A stretch of DNA of 6,521 nt, taken from the NCBI GenBank assembly GCA_013003415.1, contig JABDJR010000277.1, forward strand, positions 1 through 6,521, written 5' to 3'. Numbering within the stretch: the stretch's first letter is position 1; each line of letters begins with the position of its first letter. This stretch comes from Candidatus Eiseniibacteriota bacterium. Lineage in GTDB: Bacteria; Eisenbacteria; RBG-16-71-46; JABDJR01. The translations under genes and the position numbers were made by a program. The notes beneath the pieces are model-generated. The model saw only the letters and a list, made by a program, of their open reading frames with translations, was not told the DNA's origin and did not search any database. Shown here piece by piece: positions 1-5,862 of this stretch.

Positions 1-244
1 GACCTCGATGGACTTCGGACTGGGCAGACATCCAGTTTCGTTTTGCGGATTCGACCAAAGCTCTAGCTTCGGGAACAGAGCAGTTCCGAAGCTTTTCTTC
101 TACGTCTTCAAACATGCGCTCAACGCGCTGCATTTGGGCAACCACTTCAGAGCACGGGGCGTCCTGGGCCTGCGCCTCAATGGGAGCAAGACCCAGAACC
201 CCAATCATCATCATCCCCACCCACAAACCCATGCTTTTCTTCAT
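1..244 (-). CDS. Small exported helical protein, N-terminal part (cut by left edge)
   Basis: The reading frame begins at an ATG at 244 and stays open to the left edge, giving 81 complete codons without a stop. A GGAGG Shine-Dalgarno lies at 258-254, 9 nt before the ATG, so the start is well supported. Residues 1-26 look like a Sec signal peptide: a KK n-region, a hydrophobic Met/Gly/Leu/Val core, and an A-Q-A cleavage site before Q27. The mature part starts QDAPCSE and is strongly helical and charged (about residues 33-53 and 58-80), with cysteines at 31 and 55 that could form a disulfide outside the cytoplasm. I do not recognise the family. A sigma-54-type promoter lies directly upstream, and the neighbouring operon ends in a sigma-54 activator gene, so this is the best local candidate for that regulator's target. 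Its location (periplasm or outer surface) is inferred from the signal peptide; its function is unknown. Confidence 0.8.
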   Translation of the reverse strand, partial: MKKSMGLWVGMMMIGVLGLAPIEAQAQDAPCSEVVAQMQRVERMFEDVEEKLRNCSVPEARALVESAKRNWMSAQSEVHRG

Positions 245-281
245 CGTTCTTTGCCTCCAGAATCGTCGTGCATTCTGTAAT

Positions 282-297
282 TGCAGCTTTCGTGCCA
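282..297 (-). promoter_or_regulatory. Sigma-54 (-24/-12) promoter for the left-hand exported protein gene
   Basis: Read on the minus strand the element is TGGCAC-GAAAG-CTGCA. The consensus is TGGCAC-N5-TTGCA, so only the first T of the -12 box differs. The invariant GG (296-295) and GC (284-283) have the required spacing, and the G after TGGCAC and the T before it also fit the wider consensus. The predicted transcription start is near 271, giving a leader of about 27 nt that contains the GGAGG ribosome site at 258-254. Sigma-54 promoters need an activator of the NtrC type, and one is encoded immediately upstream (440-1807) in the same orientation. Confidence 0.75.
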
Positions 298-352
298 AGG
301 AAAGAGGGTTGTGGGTGAATGTAAGCGACTATAGGACAAGGCGTTAGCCTGG

Positions 353-388
353 CACCTCAGGGGCGGCTTTGGCCTCATGCCTGAGGTG
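353..388. repeat. 9-bp perfect inverted repeat, second activator site or operon-end hairpin
   Basis: CACCTCAGG (353-361) is matched perfectly by CCTGAGGTG (380-388), with 18 nt between. A GGC/GCC pair (365-367 with 372-374) could fold inside the loop. It lies 52-87 nt past the regulator gene's stop codon, so it could form a hairpin at the end of the kinase-regulator transcript. Neither strand has a T run after the stem, so it is not a typical intrinsic terminator. It is also centred about 100 bp upstream of the predicted sigma-54 start site and shares two bases with the adjacent palindrome at 387-402, which suits a second regulator-binding site. Apart from these elements I see nothing in 245-439. 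Confidence 0.4.
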
Positions 389-402
389 TACCTGTGGGTA
401 CA
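387..402. promoter_or_regulatory. Palindrome TGTACC-N4-GGTACA, candidate activator (enhancer) site
   Basis: This is a perfect 6+6 bp inverted repeat with half-sites one helical turn apart, as expected for a dimer of Fis-type helix-turn-helix domains. It resembles the classical NtrC operator (TGCACC-N5-GGTGCA). Its centre lies about 124 bp upstream of the start site predicted from the sigma-54 promoter at 282-297, within the usual enhancer range. Binding by the regulator encoded at 440-1807 is inferred. A small hairpin in the transcript is an alternative reading. Confidence 0.45.
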
Positions 403-439
403 AATCATCGAGCGCGCGGGGACAAAACCAGCCATCGAT

Positions 440-1807
440 CTAGGCAGAGAGACCATGGCGTTCCAACCTGGAATAGAGGGTGCGGCGGGTCAGCCCCAGG
501 AGTTTTGCGGCCTGGGTTTTGTTGCCCCCGGACTTTTCGAGAGCCTTAATGATCAACTCCTTTTCCAGCTCCTCTAAGTTCAAGCCGTCGTCGGGAATCT
601 CGGTCATGGCAGCCTTCGTCGCTTTAGAGCTTCGTGGCCGATCCAAAGAGGGAAAGTGTCGTTTCTCGATGGAACCACTTCCCGAAAGAATAGCCGCCCG
701 CTCCACCATGTTTTCGATTTCTCGAACGTTGCCGGGAAAAGGATAGTCCAGAAGCGCATGGCGCGCTTCTTCGGAGAGATCATTGGCACCGCGATCGTAG
801 CGAGACAGGAAGAAATCGAGAAGCAGGGCCAAGTCTTGTTTCCGCGCTCGGAGGGGCGGGATCGAAATAGGGAAAACATTGAGGCGATAAAAAAGGTCTT
901 CTCGAAACTCGCCTTCATCAATGGCATCTTCGAGATTGCGGTTGGTGGCCGCAATCACCCGAACGTCTGCCGTTTCAGGTTGCTCGCCACCCACGGGGTA
1001 GAATTGTTTCTCTTCTAAGACCTGGAGCAACTTCACCTGGAGATGGGGCGACATCTCGCCGATCTCATCGAGAAAAATACTGCCCCCTTCGGCCGTCTTA
1101 AACCGCCCTAGTTTTTTAGCCACCGCTCCGGTGAAGGCACCTTTTTCGTGGCCAAAGAGTTCGGATTCCAAAAGATTCTCGGGAAGGGCCCCGCAGTTTA
1201 CGGTGACCAGAGGTTTTTCCGCACGGGGACTGGCATTGTGAATGGCTTTCGCAAGAAGGCTTTTTCCCGTCCCGCTCTCGCCCCGAATCAGAACCGTGGC
1301 ATCGGTTGCCGCCACCATTTCGGCTTGCTCAAACACGCTCTTAATCTGCGGGCTTTTTCCGATCATCCCCCCAAGCCTGGGCTTGCTACCGGATTCCTCG
1401 CGCAGAAGATCGTTTTCTTTTTTCAGAAGACGCACGCTGTCACTCAGGTTCTTTTCGCGCCCCAATTTGTCGACCCGAAGCCGCAGCTCCCCAAGCTCAA
1501 AGGGTTTGATGAGGTAGTCATAGGCTCCAGCCTGCATGGCCTCAACCGCGGTTTGGGCACTGGCGTAAGCCGTCATTAGAATGACATCGGTGCGGGGAGA
1601 AACTTCGCGTGCATGTTTCAAAAGGGCGAGCCCATCGGGGGGCGCCATCTTGAGATCGGTGATCAGCAGATCGAAGGGTTCTTTGGCGAGGCGCTCGGCC
1701 GCTTGCTTGCTCACTTCTTCGGCTTCAACTTCGTGGCCGGCTTTTTCAAGGGCACCCTTAACCAGGATCCCCATCTTTCTTTCATCATCCACCACAAGAA
1801 TTCTCAT
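440..1807 (-). CDS. NtrC-family sigma-54-dependent response regulator
   Basis: This is a 455-residue cytoplasmic transcription activator with the standard three-part layout and usual family length. Residues 1-115 form a receiver domain with acid pocket D7/D8, phosphoacceptor D51, T79 and K101. About 145-385 is an AAA+ domain: Walker A GESGTGKS (176-183), an intact GAFTGA sigma-54 contact loop (223-228), Walker B with D247/E248, arginines R302 and R308 in the finger region, and sensor II around R362. Residues 411-455 are a Fis-type helix-turn-helix (NKTQAAKLLGLTRRTLYSRL). The ATG at 1807 overlaps the kinase stop codon as ATGA, and an AAGGG lies just upstream; an in-frame extension to 1837 is possible but would add residues before the receiver fold. 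The cognate kinase is the gene it overlaps. The intact GAFTGA loop means it should activate sigma-54 promoters, and a good one lies downstream at 282-297. The stop codon is TAG. Confidence 0.96.
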   Translation of the reverse strand: MRILVVDDERKMGILVKGALEKAGHEVEAEEVSKQAAERLAKEPFDLLITDLKMAPPDGLALLKHAREVSPRTDVILMTAYASAQTAVEAMQAGAYDYLIKPFELGELRLRVDKLGREKNLSDSVRLLKKENDLLREESGSKPRLGGMIGKSPQIKSVFEQAEMVAATDATVLIRGESGTGKSLLAKAIHNASPRAEKPLVTVNCGALPENLLESELFGHEKGAFTGAVAKKLGRFKTAEGGSIFLDEIGEMSPHLQVKLLQVLEEKQFYPVGGEQPETADVRVIAATNRNLEDAIDEGEFREDLFYRLNVFPISIPPLRARKQDLALLLDFFLSRYDRGANDLSEEARHALLDYPFPGNVREIENMVERAAILSGSGSIEKRHFPSLDRPRSSKATKAAMTEIPDDGLNLEELEKELIIKALEKSGGNKTQAAKLLGLTRRTLYSRLERHGLSA

Positions 1808-3108
1808 GCCTCGCCCTTTTCTTTCAGAGGCAACCACAAGGAGATTTGCGTGCCCTGGTTTTCTCGGCTCTCAATTTGTACCTTGCCCCCGGCATCGCTG
1901 GCTACCCTTTGCACCACCGCCAGGCCCAAGCCGGATCCCTTTTCTTTGTTCGTGAAGAACGGGTCCATCGCTTTTTTCCGAATGTCTTCGGGCATTCCCA
2001 TTCCGGTGTCGCCAAAGACGACGTGAGCCCTTCCGCGATCGCGTTTGAGTTCGACGGTTAAGGTGCCGCCCTCAGGCATTGCGTCTTTTGCATTGAGGAT
2101 CACATTCAGGAACGCCTGCTGAAGCAACTGACTCCCCGCCCGAATGGGAAACTCACCTTCCTCTATATCGACCTCGACCTGAATGTTCTTTCGATCTAGA
2201 TCTTGCTTGGCCACCTGCAGGGTTCGGCGAAGGGCCTCCCCCACATCTTCGGTCTGAGCGGTATCGGTCCGGGCGAAATCGAGATAGGAGCTGAGAATGC
2301 CGTGCAACCGATCGACTTCCTCGGGGATGAATTGAAAAATCTCGTCATCTTTTATTTCGTACTTATCCCCAAGAGTTTCCGCCGCCCCCCGAATGATGCC
2401 AAGAGGGTTCCTGATTTCGTGAGCCATCATGGCCGTCATCTGCCCCATGGTGGCCAAAGTTTCGGTTCGGCGAAGACGCTGCTCCAGACCCCCCTGAAGT
2501 TGTTGCACCCGCAAGAAACCCGCACCCAAAAACAACATGCCCAGAGTCACCAGAGACGCAGAACCGAGCAGTAGTTGTCGGATCGCACCCAGCGCTTCAA
2601 AAAACGCGGCATCGGCCTCAACCCCTACCCCGCCAACGACGGTGCCATCCGTACTCAGAACCGGCGCGTAACCCGACTTAAAGAACGTATCTTCGCTCTC
2701 GTAAAGATTGGTGTATGCCGGCACTCCGGCCAATGCCGTGGTGGCGGCCACCACGTCGAGAGCTAGAAGAGGATTGGGCTCGCCTTCTATGTAGACCCCG
2801 CGAAGATCCATGACCGTGACTTCCAGGTCGTCGAAGACAAAGATATTGGAAAGCTCGTTGGCGTCGTTGATCTCACTCAGATCGCGGAGCAATTCCCCCC
2901 GAGCCAGGGAGTCGCCGGAGACAATCCCGTCCCAAACCGACCCATTGATGGTGGCCGCCGTGCCCGAGGCCACTGCGGTGAGACGCGCCCCAAGCTCCTC
3001 GTCTAACTTCGTTCTGAAAGAGGTGTACAGATAAAAGAAGGCGGCAAATACGATAGCCAGGGTCAGGAGAAGAAATACGAAAAACCAGAGGAACCGCTTG
3101 TGGGTCAA
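1804..3108 (-). CDS. Membrane sensor histidine kinase, partner of the NtrC-type regulator
   Basis: This is a 434-residue inner-membrane kinase. TM1 spans about 7-28 and TM2 about 176-199. Between them lies an extracytoplasmic domain of roughly 145 residues that looks Cache/PDC-like (SGYAPVLSTDGTVVGGVGVE at 145-164 resembles the end of such folds); I assign this only tentatively. The cytoplasmic part has a HisKA dimerisation helix with phosphorylatable H230 (MAHEIRNPL), an N box with N335 and N339 (LNVILNAKDAM), a G1 box DTGMG (367-371), an F box DPFFTNKEKG, and a G2 box GSGLGL (391-396). All catalytic motifs are intact. The start must be TTG at 3108: an in-frame TAG lies two codons upstream and no good start follows before the membrane segment. 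It begins 3 nt after the cupredoxin-like gene and overlaps the regulator gene by 4 nt, so the three are very probably co-transcribed and translationally coupled. The signal sensed cannot be read from the sequence. Confidence 0.94.
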   Translation of the reverse strand: MTHKRFLWFFVFLLLTLAIVFAAFFYLYTSFRTKLDEELGARLTAVASGTAATINGSVWDGIVSGDSLARGELLRDLSEINDANELSNIFVFDDLEVTVMDLRGVYIEGEPNPLLALDVVAATTALAGVPAYTNLYESEDTFFKSGYAPVLSTDGTVVGGVGVEADAAFFEALGAIRQLLLGSASLVTLGMLFLGAGFLRVQQLQGGLEQRLRRTETLATMGQMTAMMAHEIRNPLGIIRGAAETLGDKYEIKDDEIFQFIPEEVDRLHGILSSYLDFARTDTAQTEDVGEALRRTLQVAKQDLDRKNIQVEVDIEEGEFPIRAGSQLLQQAFLNVILNAKDAMPEGGTLTVELKRDRGRAHVVFGDTGMGMPEDIRKKAMDPFFTNKEKGSGLGLAVVQRVASDAGGKVQIESRENQGTQISLWLPLKEKGEA

Positions 3109-3111
3109 GAC

Positions 3112-3510
3112 CTACTGAACCCTAATGGTGCCGGTGAACTCTTCTCCCTCGGGGAAGCGCGTGTAGTAGGTGAAGGTGCCGCGCTCGTCGAAATCGTAAA
3201 GGAAGTCGTCTCCATCGACATTTCCTGCGTCAAAACCCTCCAAAACCTCATCGAAAAGGTTGCCACGCTCGGGGTCCATAGGCCCGGTACCGCTGGTGAC
3301 GGTTCGAATGGTGTCGCTACCCCTCCGCTCCACGTTCACAAACCGAACTCGACTTCCGGGGCCGATGCTAATGTCGTTGGGGAAAAAGCGAAGGCGCTCA
3401 ACACGGATCTCATGATCAAAACGAGGCTTGGTGCTTTCGCCGCAGGACAGGGAACCCAATCCCAGCAGCAAAATCGACAGGGTAACCACGGTGCTCCAAC
3501 AGCCTCTCAT
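3112..3510 (-). CDS. Cupredoxin-fold envelope protein lacking copper ligands, probable lipoprotein
   Basis: This is a 132-residue protein. An N-terminal signal (residues 1-22) with a long hydrophobic stretch ends in SLSC, so C23 may be lipidated, although -3 is Ser and the lipobox is not canonical. The rest reads as a plastocyanin-like fold: RFFPNDISIGPGSRVRFVN (strands one and two), RTVTSG, a central LYDFDERGTFTYY, and a final GTIRV strand. In copper cupredoxins the first ligand is the His of HTVTSG and the others sit in a Y-C-x-x-H-x-x-M loop. Here they are R69 and a YYTRFPEGEEFTG loop without Cys, His or Met, so a type-1 copper site is not expected. The ATG at 3510 is chosen over the GTG at 3525 because an AAGGAG lies 6 nt before it. 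The gene comes first in an operon with a membrane kinase, suggesting a role in the signal input; this is inference. Confidence 0.82.
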   Translation of the reverse strand: MRGCWSTVVTLSILLLGLGSLSCGESTKPRFDHEIRVERLRFFPNDISIGPGSRVRFVNVERRGSDTIRTVTSGTGPMDPERGNLFDEVLEGFDAGNVDGDDFLYDFDERGTFTYYTRFPEGEEFTGTIRVQ

Positions 3511-3516
3511 TACTCG

Positions 3517-3522
3517 CTCCTT
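3517..3522 (-). promoter_or_regulatory. Ribosome binding site that fixes the cupredoxin-like gene start
   Basis: AAGGAG on the minus strand is followed by a 6-nt spacer and the ATG at 3510. It would lie inside the coding sequence if the upstream GTG at 3525 were used, so it favours the ATG. Confidence 0.7.
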
Positions 3523-3552
3523 CACGCTTTCAAAAACGACGACCCAGCTGTC

Positions 3553-3581
3553 ATGCTCCTTACTGAACTCTCGCCTGTCAA
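3553..3581 (-). promoter_or_regulatory. Candidate sigma-70 promoter for the cupredoxin-like/kinase/regulator operon
   Basis: On the minus strand a perfect -35 TTGACA (3581-3576) is followed by a 17-bp spacer and GAGCAT (3558-3553), which matches only three bases of TATAAT. Transcription would start near 3546, about 36 nt before the ATG at 3510. The perfect -35 with ideal spacing supports it; the poor -10 suggests a weak or activator-assisted promoter, or that I have the wrong -10. Confidence 0.4.
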
Positions 3582-3604
3582 GGGTCGGTCTTGCAGAATC
3601 GAAA

Positions 3605-3613
3605 TGATATAAT
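3605..3613 (+). promoter_or_regulatory. Extended -10 promoter for the AlkP-superfamily gene
   Basis: TGATATAAT is a perfect TATAAT with the TGN extension, which can work without a good -35; the bases at the -35 position (around 3585-3590) fit poorly. Transcription would start near 3620, leaving a leader of about 47 nt before the ATG at 3667. It lies back to back with the candidate promoter of the minus-strand operon, so the two may share control. Confidence 0.6.
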
Positions 3614-3650
3614 CCCTCGACCGTTTTATGTGCAGAACATCATCAAAACT

Positions 3651-3656
3651 TTGGAG
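3651..3656 (+). promoter_or_regulatory. Ribosome binding site supporting the start at 3667
   Basis: TTGGAG lies 10 nt before the ATG at 3667. The upstream in-frame ATG at 3628 has no such site and lies only about 8 nt after the predicted transcription start, so 3667 is preferred. Confidence 0.5.
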
Positions 3657-3666
3657 CCGATTAGCA

Positions 3667-5814
3667 ATGAGGCAAATCATAGGGGCACTTTGCCTCATCT
3701 TCGTGTCGGGCTGGCTGTCCTTAGCAGGAGCCGCTGAAGGGCGAGTGATCGTCCTAGGCTTTGATGGCGCCGACTCCGACCTGACCGAAACCTACATGGA
3801 TGAGGGTCACCTACCGAACCTCGCCAAACTCCGTGACCAGGGAAGCTTCCTTCCTTTAGCCACAACCACCCCGCCTCAGACCCCGGTTTCCTGGTCCTCT
3901 TTTGCTACCGGCATGAACCCGGGGAAAAACGGGATCTTCGACTTTCTGCGACGCGATCTCGAGACCTATCACCCCGACTTCGCCATGTATGAAATCGATC
4001 GCAAGACGTTTCTCATGGGAGATCAGAACCGCGTGCTTTTTGCGGTGGCTCTCTTTTTACTCTTGCTACTCCTCGGGCTCCTTTTGGGTCTCGTTTTCCG
4101 CCGCCCCAAGCCCCTCCTGGTTCTTGGGGCCATCTTCGGTGTGGCTCTGGGCGGCGGTAGCTACCTCAGCGGCACCAAGTTTTTGCCTGAGCAGATACCC
4201 ACGGTTCAGAACACGCGCCAAGGCGACACCTTTTGGGAGGTCGCGGGGGAAGCCGGCATCCGAAGCAAGATCATTCGAGTTCCTGCCACCTACCCGGCCG
4301 ATCCTGTGGTCGATGGGAACCTGCTGGCAGGGCTAGGCGTCCCCGATGTGCGCGGCACCACGGGCACCTTTAGTTTCTACACCACAGACACCCGGGCCAA
4401 CCAACTTGGGGAAGACACGGAAATGGGCGGCAAGATTGTGGAGGTGGCCCTTGTGAATGGTGCCGCCGAGAGCGAGATCTTCGGTCCCAGCAATCGCCTG
4501 CTCAAGGGGGCAGGAGACGTGAAACCCAAAGTCTCCTTCTCCGTGGACCGAAGCGCTGACCCGCCCACGGTCACGGTAACCACTCAAGACCAAACTCAAA
4601 CCTTTGCCGAAGGTTCGTGGAGCGATTGGTACACCCTCGAGCTGGCGTTTACGCCTCTGGTGAAGATCTACGGAACCTGCCGGTTCTACTTTGTGGCATC
4701 CAAACCCTTTGGCCTCTACATGAGCGCCATCCATTTCGATCCTCACAACCCTCCCCCGATTCCCATTTCGCAGCCTCCGGACTTTTGCAAGACGCTGGCG
4801 GAAAGGTTTGGCGAATACAAAACCTTGGGGTGGGGCGTGGATACCTGGGCCCTCAATGAAGAACGCATCTCCGAGAAAGTCTTCTTGGAAGATGTCTATT
4901 ACACGGAGGGCAAGTTTGCCGAGATGATGACGGCACTTCTTGATGAGGAAGACTTTGAACTCTTTGTGCAGGTGTTTGAGCTCACCGATCGCGTGAGTCA
5001 TATGTTCTGGAGGCTGCTCGACACGGAGCATCCGGCCTACGATGCGGCTTTGGCTGCAGAATACGGCGACGCGGTTTTGAACTCGTACATTTTCATGGAC
5101 CGTATGGTGGGCGAAGTGATGAAGCGCCTAAAGCCAGATGATCTCTTTCTCGTCTGTTCGGATCATGGGTTTCACACCTGGCATAAGTCCGTGAACTACA
5201 ACACTTGGCTCGTCAAAAACGGTTACATGACCCTGAAGAACACCACCCCCGACAAGAAAAAGACCCTCGACGACCTCTTTGGACAGGGCGAGTTTTGGCC
5301 GAACGTCGATTGGAAACGCACCAAAGCTTACGCCCTAGGTTTAGGTGACTTGTACATCAACGTGAAGGGGCGGGAGTCTCAGGGCATTGTGGAGCCTGGC
5401 GAGGAATACGACCGGATTCGCACCCAACTCATTACCGACCTGAAGGCCTTTGTGGATGAGGAGACTGGGGACAATCCGGTGCGGAATGTCTACAAGCGGG
5501 AAGACATTTACAACGGGTACGATGAAGATCTCATCCCCGATCTATTCGTTGCCAACAACGCCAAGTACCGCGTGTCTTGGCAGACTTCCCTGGGGGGGAT
5601 TCCTAAAGGGCTGTTTGAGATCAACGCAAAGAAATGGAGTGGGGATCACTGCAGTCTCGATCCTGAGATTACAAAGGGAATCTTCTTTTCAAATCAACCT
5701 GTTCAAACCGACGATGTCAGCATTCTCGACTTTTACCCCACTATCCTCAAATATTTAGGGCTCCCCGCCTCAGAAAACATCGACGGGAAGCCCTTAAATT
5801 ACGGAAGCGAATAG
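3667..5814 (+). CDS. Exported AlkP-superfamily phosphodiesterase/phosphohydrolase (COG3379-like) with internal TM hairpin
   Basis: This is a 715-residue metal-dependent hydrolase of the type I phosphodiesterase/nucleotide pyrophosphatase group. Residues 1-23 are a signal peptide (cleavage near AGAA/E). The two-metal site appears complete: D33 (GFDGAD), nucleophile T72 (PPQTPVSW), D441 and H445 (TDRVSHMFW), D499 and H500 (CSDHGF), and H661 (SGDH). The GK-H-GIFDF motif that I recall in relatives has N88 instead of His. Residues about 123-144 and 149-167 form two membrane helices joined by RRPK, so by the positive-inside rule both flanks are periplasmic and the enzyme is anchored mid-domain. The GSWSDWYTLEL (316-326) and IHFDPHNPPPIPISQP (355-370) segments belong to the insert I recall in relatives. 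Starting at 3667 exposes the signal peptide; starting at 3628 would add 13 residues. It is transcribed away from the signalling operon. Substrate is unknown: phosphodiesters, phospholipid headgroups or sugar phosphates are all possible. Confidence 0.9.
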   Translation: MRQIIGALCLIFVSGWLSLAGAAEGRVIVLGFDGADSDLTETYMDEGHLPNLAKLRDQGSFLPLATTTPPQTPVSWSSFATGMNPGKNGIFDFLRRDLETYHPDFAMYEIDRKTFLMGDQNRVLFAVALFLLLLLLGLLLGLVFRRPKPLLVLGAIFGVALGGGSYLSGTKFLPEQIPTVQNTRQGDTFWEVAGEAGIRSKIIRVPATYPADPVVDGNLLAGLGVPDVRGTTGTFSFYTTDTRANQLGEDTEMGGKIVEVALVNGAAESEIFGPSNRLLKGAGDVKPKVSFSVDRSADPPTVTVTTQDQTQTFAEGSWSDWYTLELAFTPLVKIYGTCRFYFVASKPFGLYMSAIHFDPHNPPPIPISQPPDFCKTLAERFGEYKTLGWGVDTWALNEERISEKVFLEDVYYTEGKFAEMMTALLDEEDFELFVQVFELTDRVSHMFWRLLDTEHPAYDAALAAEYGDAVLNSYIFMDRMVGEVMKRLKPDDLFLVCSDHGFHTWHKSVNYNTWLVKNGYMTLKNTTPDKKKTLDDLFGQGEFWPNVDWKRTKAYALGLGDLYINVKGRESQGIVEPGEEYDRIRTQLITDLKAFVDEETGDNPVRNVYKREDIYNGYDEDLIPDLFVANNAKYRVSWQTSLGGIPKGLFEINAKKWSGDHCSLDPEITKGIFFSNQPVQTDDVSILDFYPTILKYLGLPASENIDGKPLNYGSE

Positions 5815-5850
5815 CGCGGAACTTTGGAGCAGGCTACCGCTTCGCTCTTT
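5806..5850 (+). terminator. Weak candidate terminator between convergent genes
   Basis: AGCGAA (5806-5811) pairs with TTCGCT (5841-5846), and GCGG (5816-5819) with CCGC (5837-5840). The stems are separated by a 4-nt bulge that contains the TAG stop codon, and the structure closes on a 17-nt loop. Only CTTT follows, so the T run is poor. Its place between two convergent genes 48 bp apart is its main support. Confidence 0.25.
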
Positions 5851-5862
5851 GGTGGTTAGCGC

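Noticed and set aside
8..280. Plus-strand open frame of 90 codons at the left edge
   Set aside because: It is opposite a minus-strand gene with a signal peptide, Shine-Dalgarno and promoter, and it reads as low-complexity His/Pro/Asn sequence.
328..333. TATAGT on the minus strand as a -10 box for the left-hand exported protein gene
   Set aside because: No acceptable -35 lies 16-18 bp upstream (GGTGCC at 17 bp) and there is no TGN extension. The sigma-54 element closer to the gene is far stronger.
1808..1837. Ten-codon N-terminal extension of the response regulator
   Set aside because: The receiver domain begins directly at the ATG at 1807, which overlaps the kinase stop as ATGA, a usual coupling arrangement.
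3580..3595. Possible sigma-54 promoter on the plus strand before the hydrolase gene (AGGGTC-GGTC-TTGCA)
   Set aside because: The -12 box TTGCA is perfect, but the GG is one base too close and the -24 box matches poorly. Sigma-54 spacing is strict, and a better extended -10 promoter lies just downstream.
3100..3612. Plus-strand open frame of 170 codons opposite the cupredoxin-like gene
   Set aside because: It overlaps the antisense of a gene with a signal peptide, good ribosome site and recognisable fold, and its own sequence shows no domain.
3586..3623. CGGTC (3586-3590) and GACCG (3619-3623) flanking the plus-strand -10 box as an operator
   Set aside because: The arms are only 5 bp with a 28-nt gap, which is easily a chance match.
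4333..5031. Long minus-strand open frame (232 codons) inside the hydrolase gene
   Set aside because: It is antisense to a gene with clear catalytic motifs, has no recognisable domain, and is rich in the His/Gly/Arg runs typical of frame shadows.
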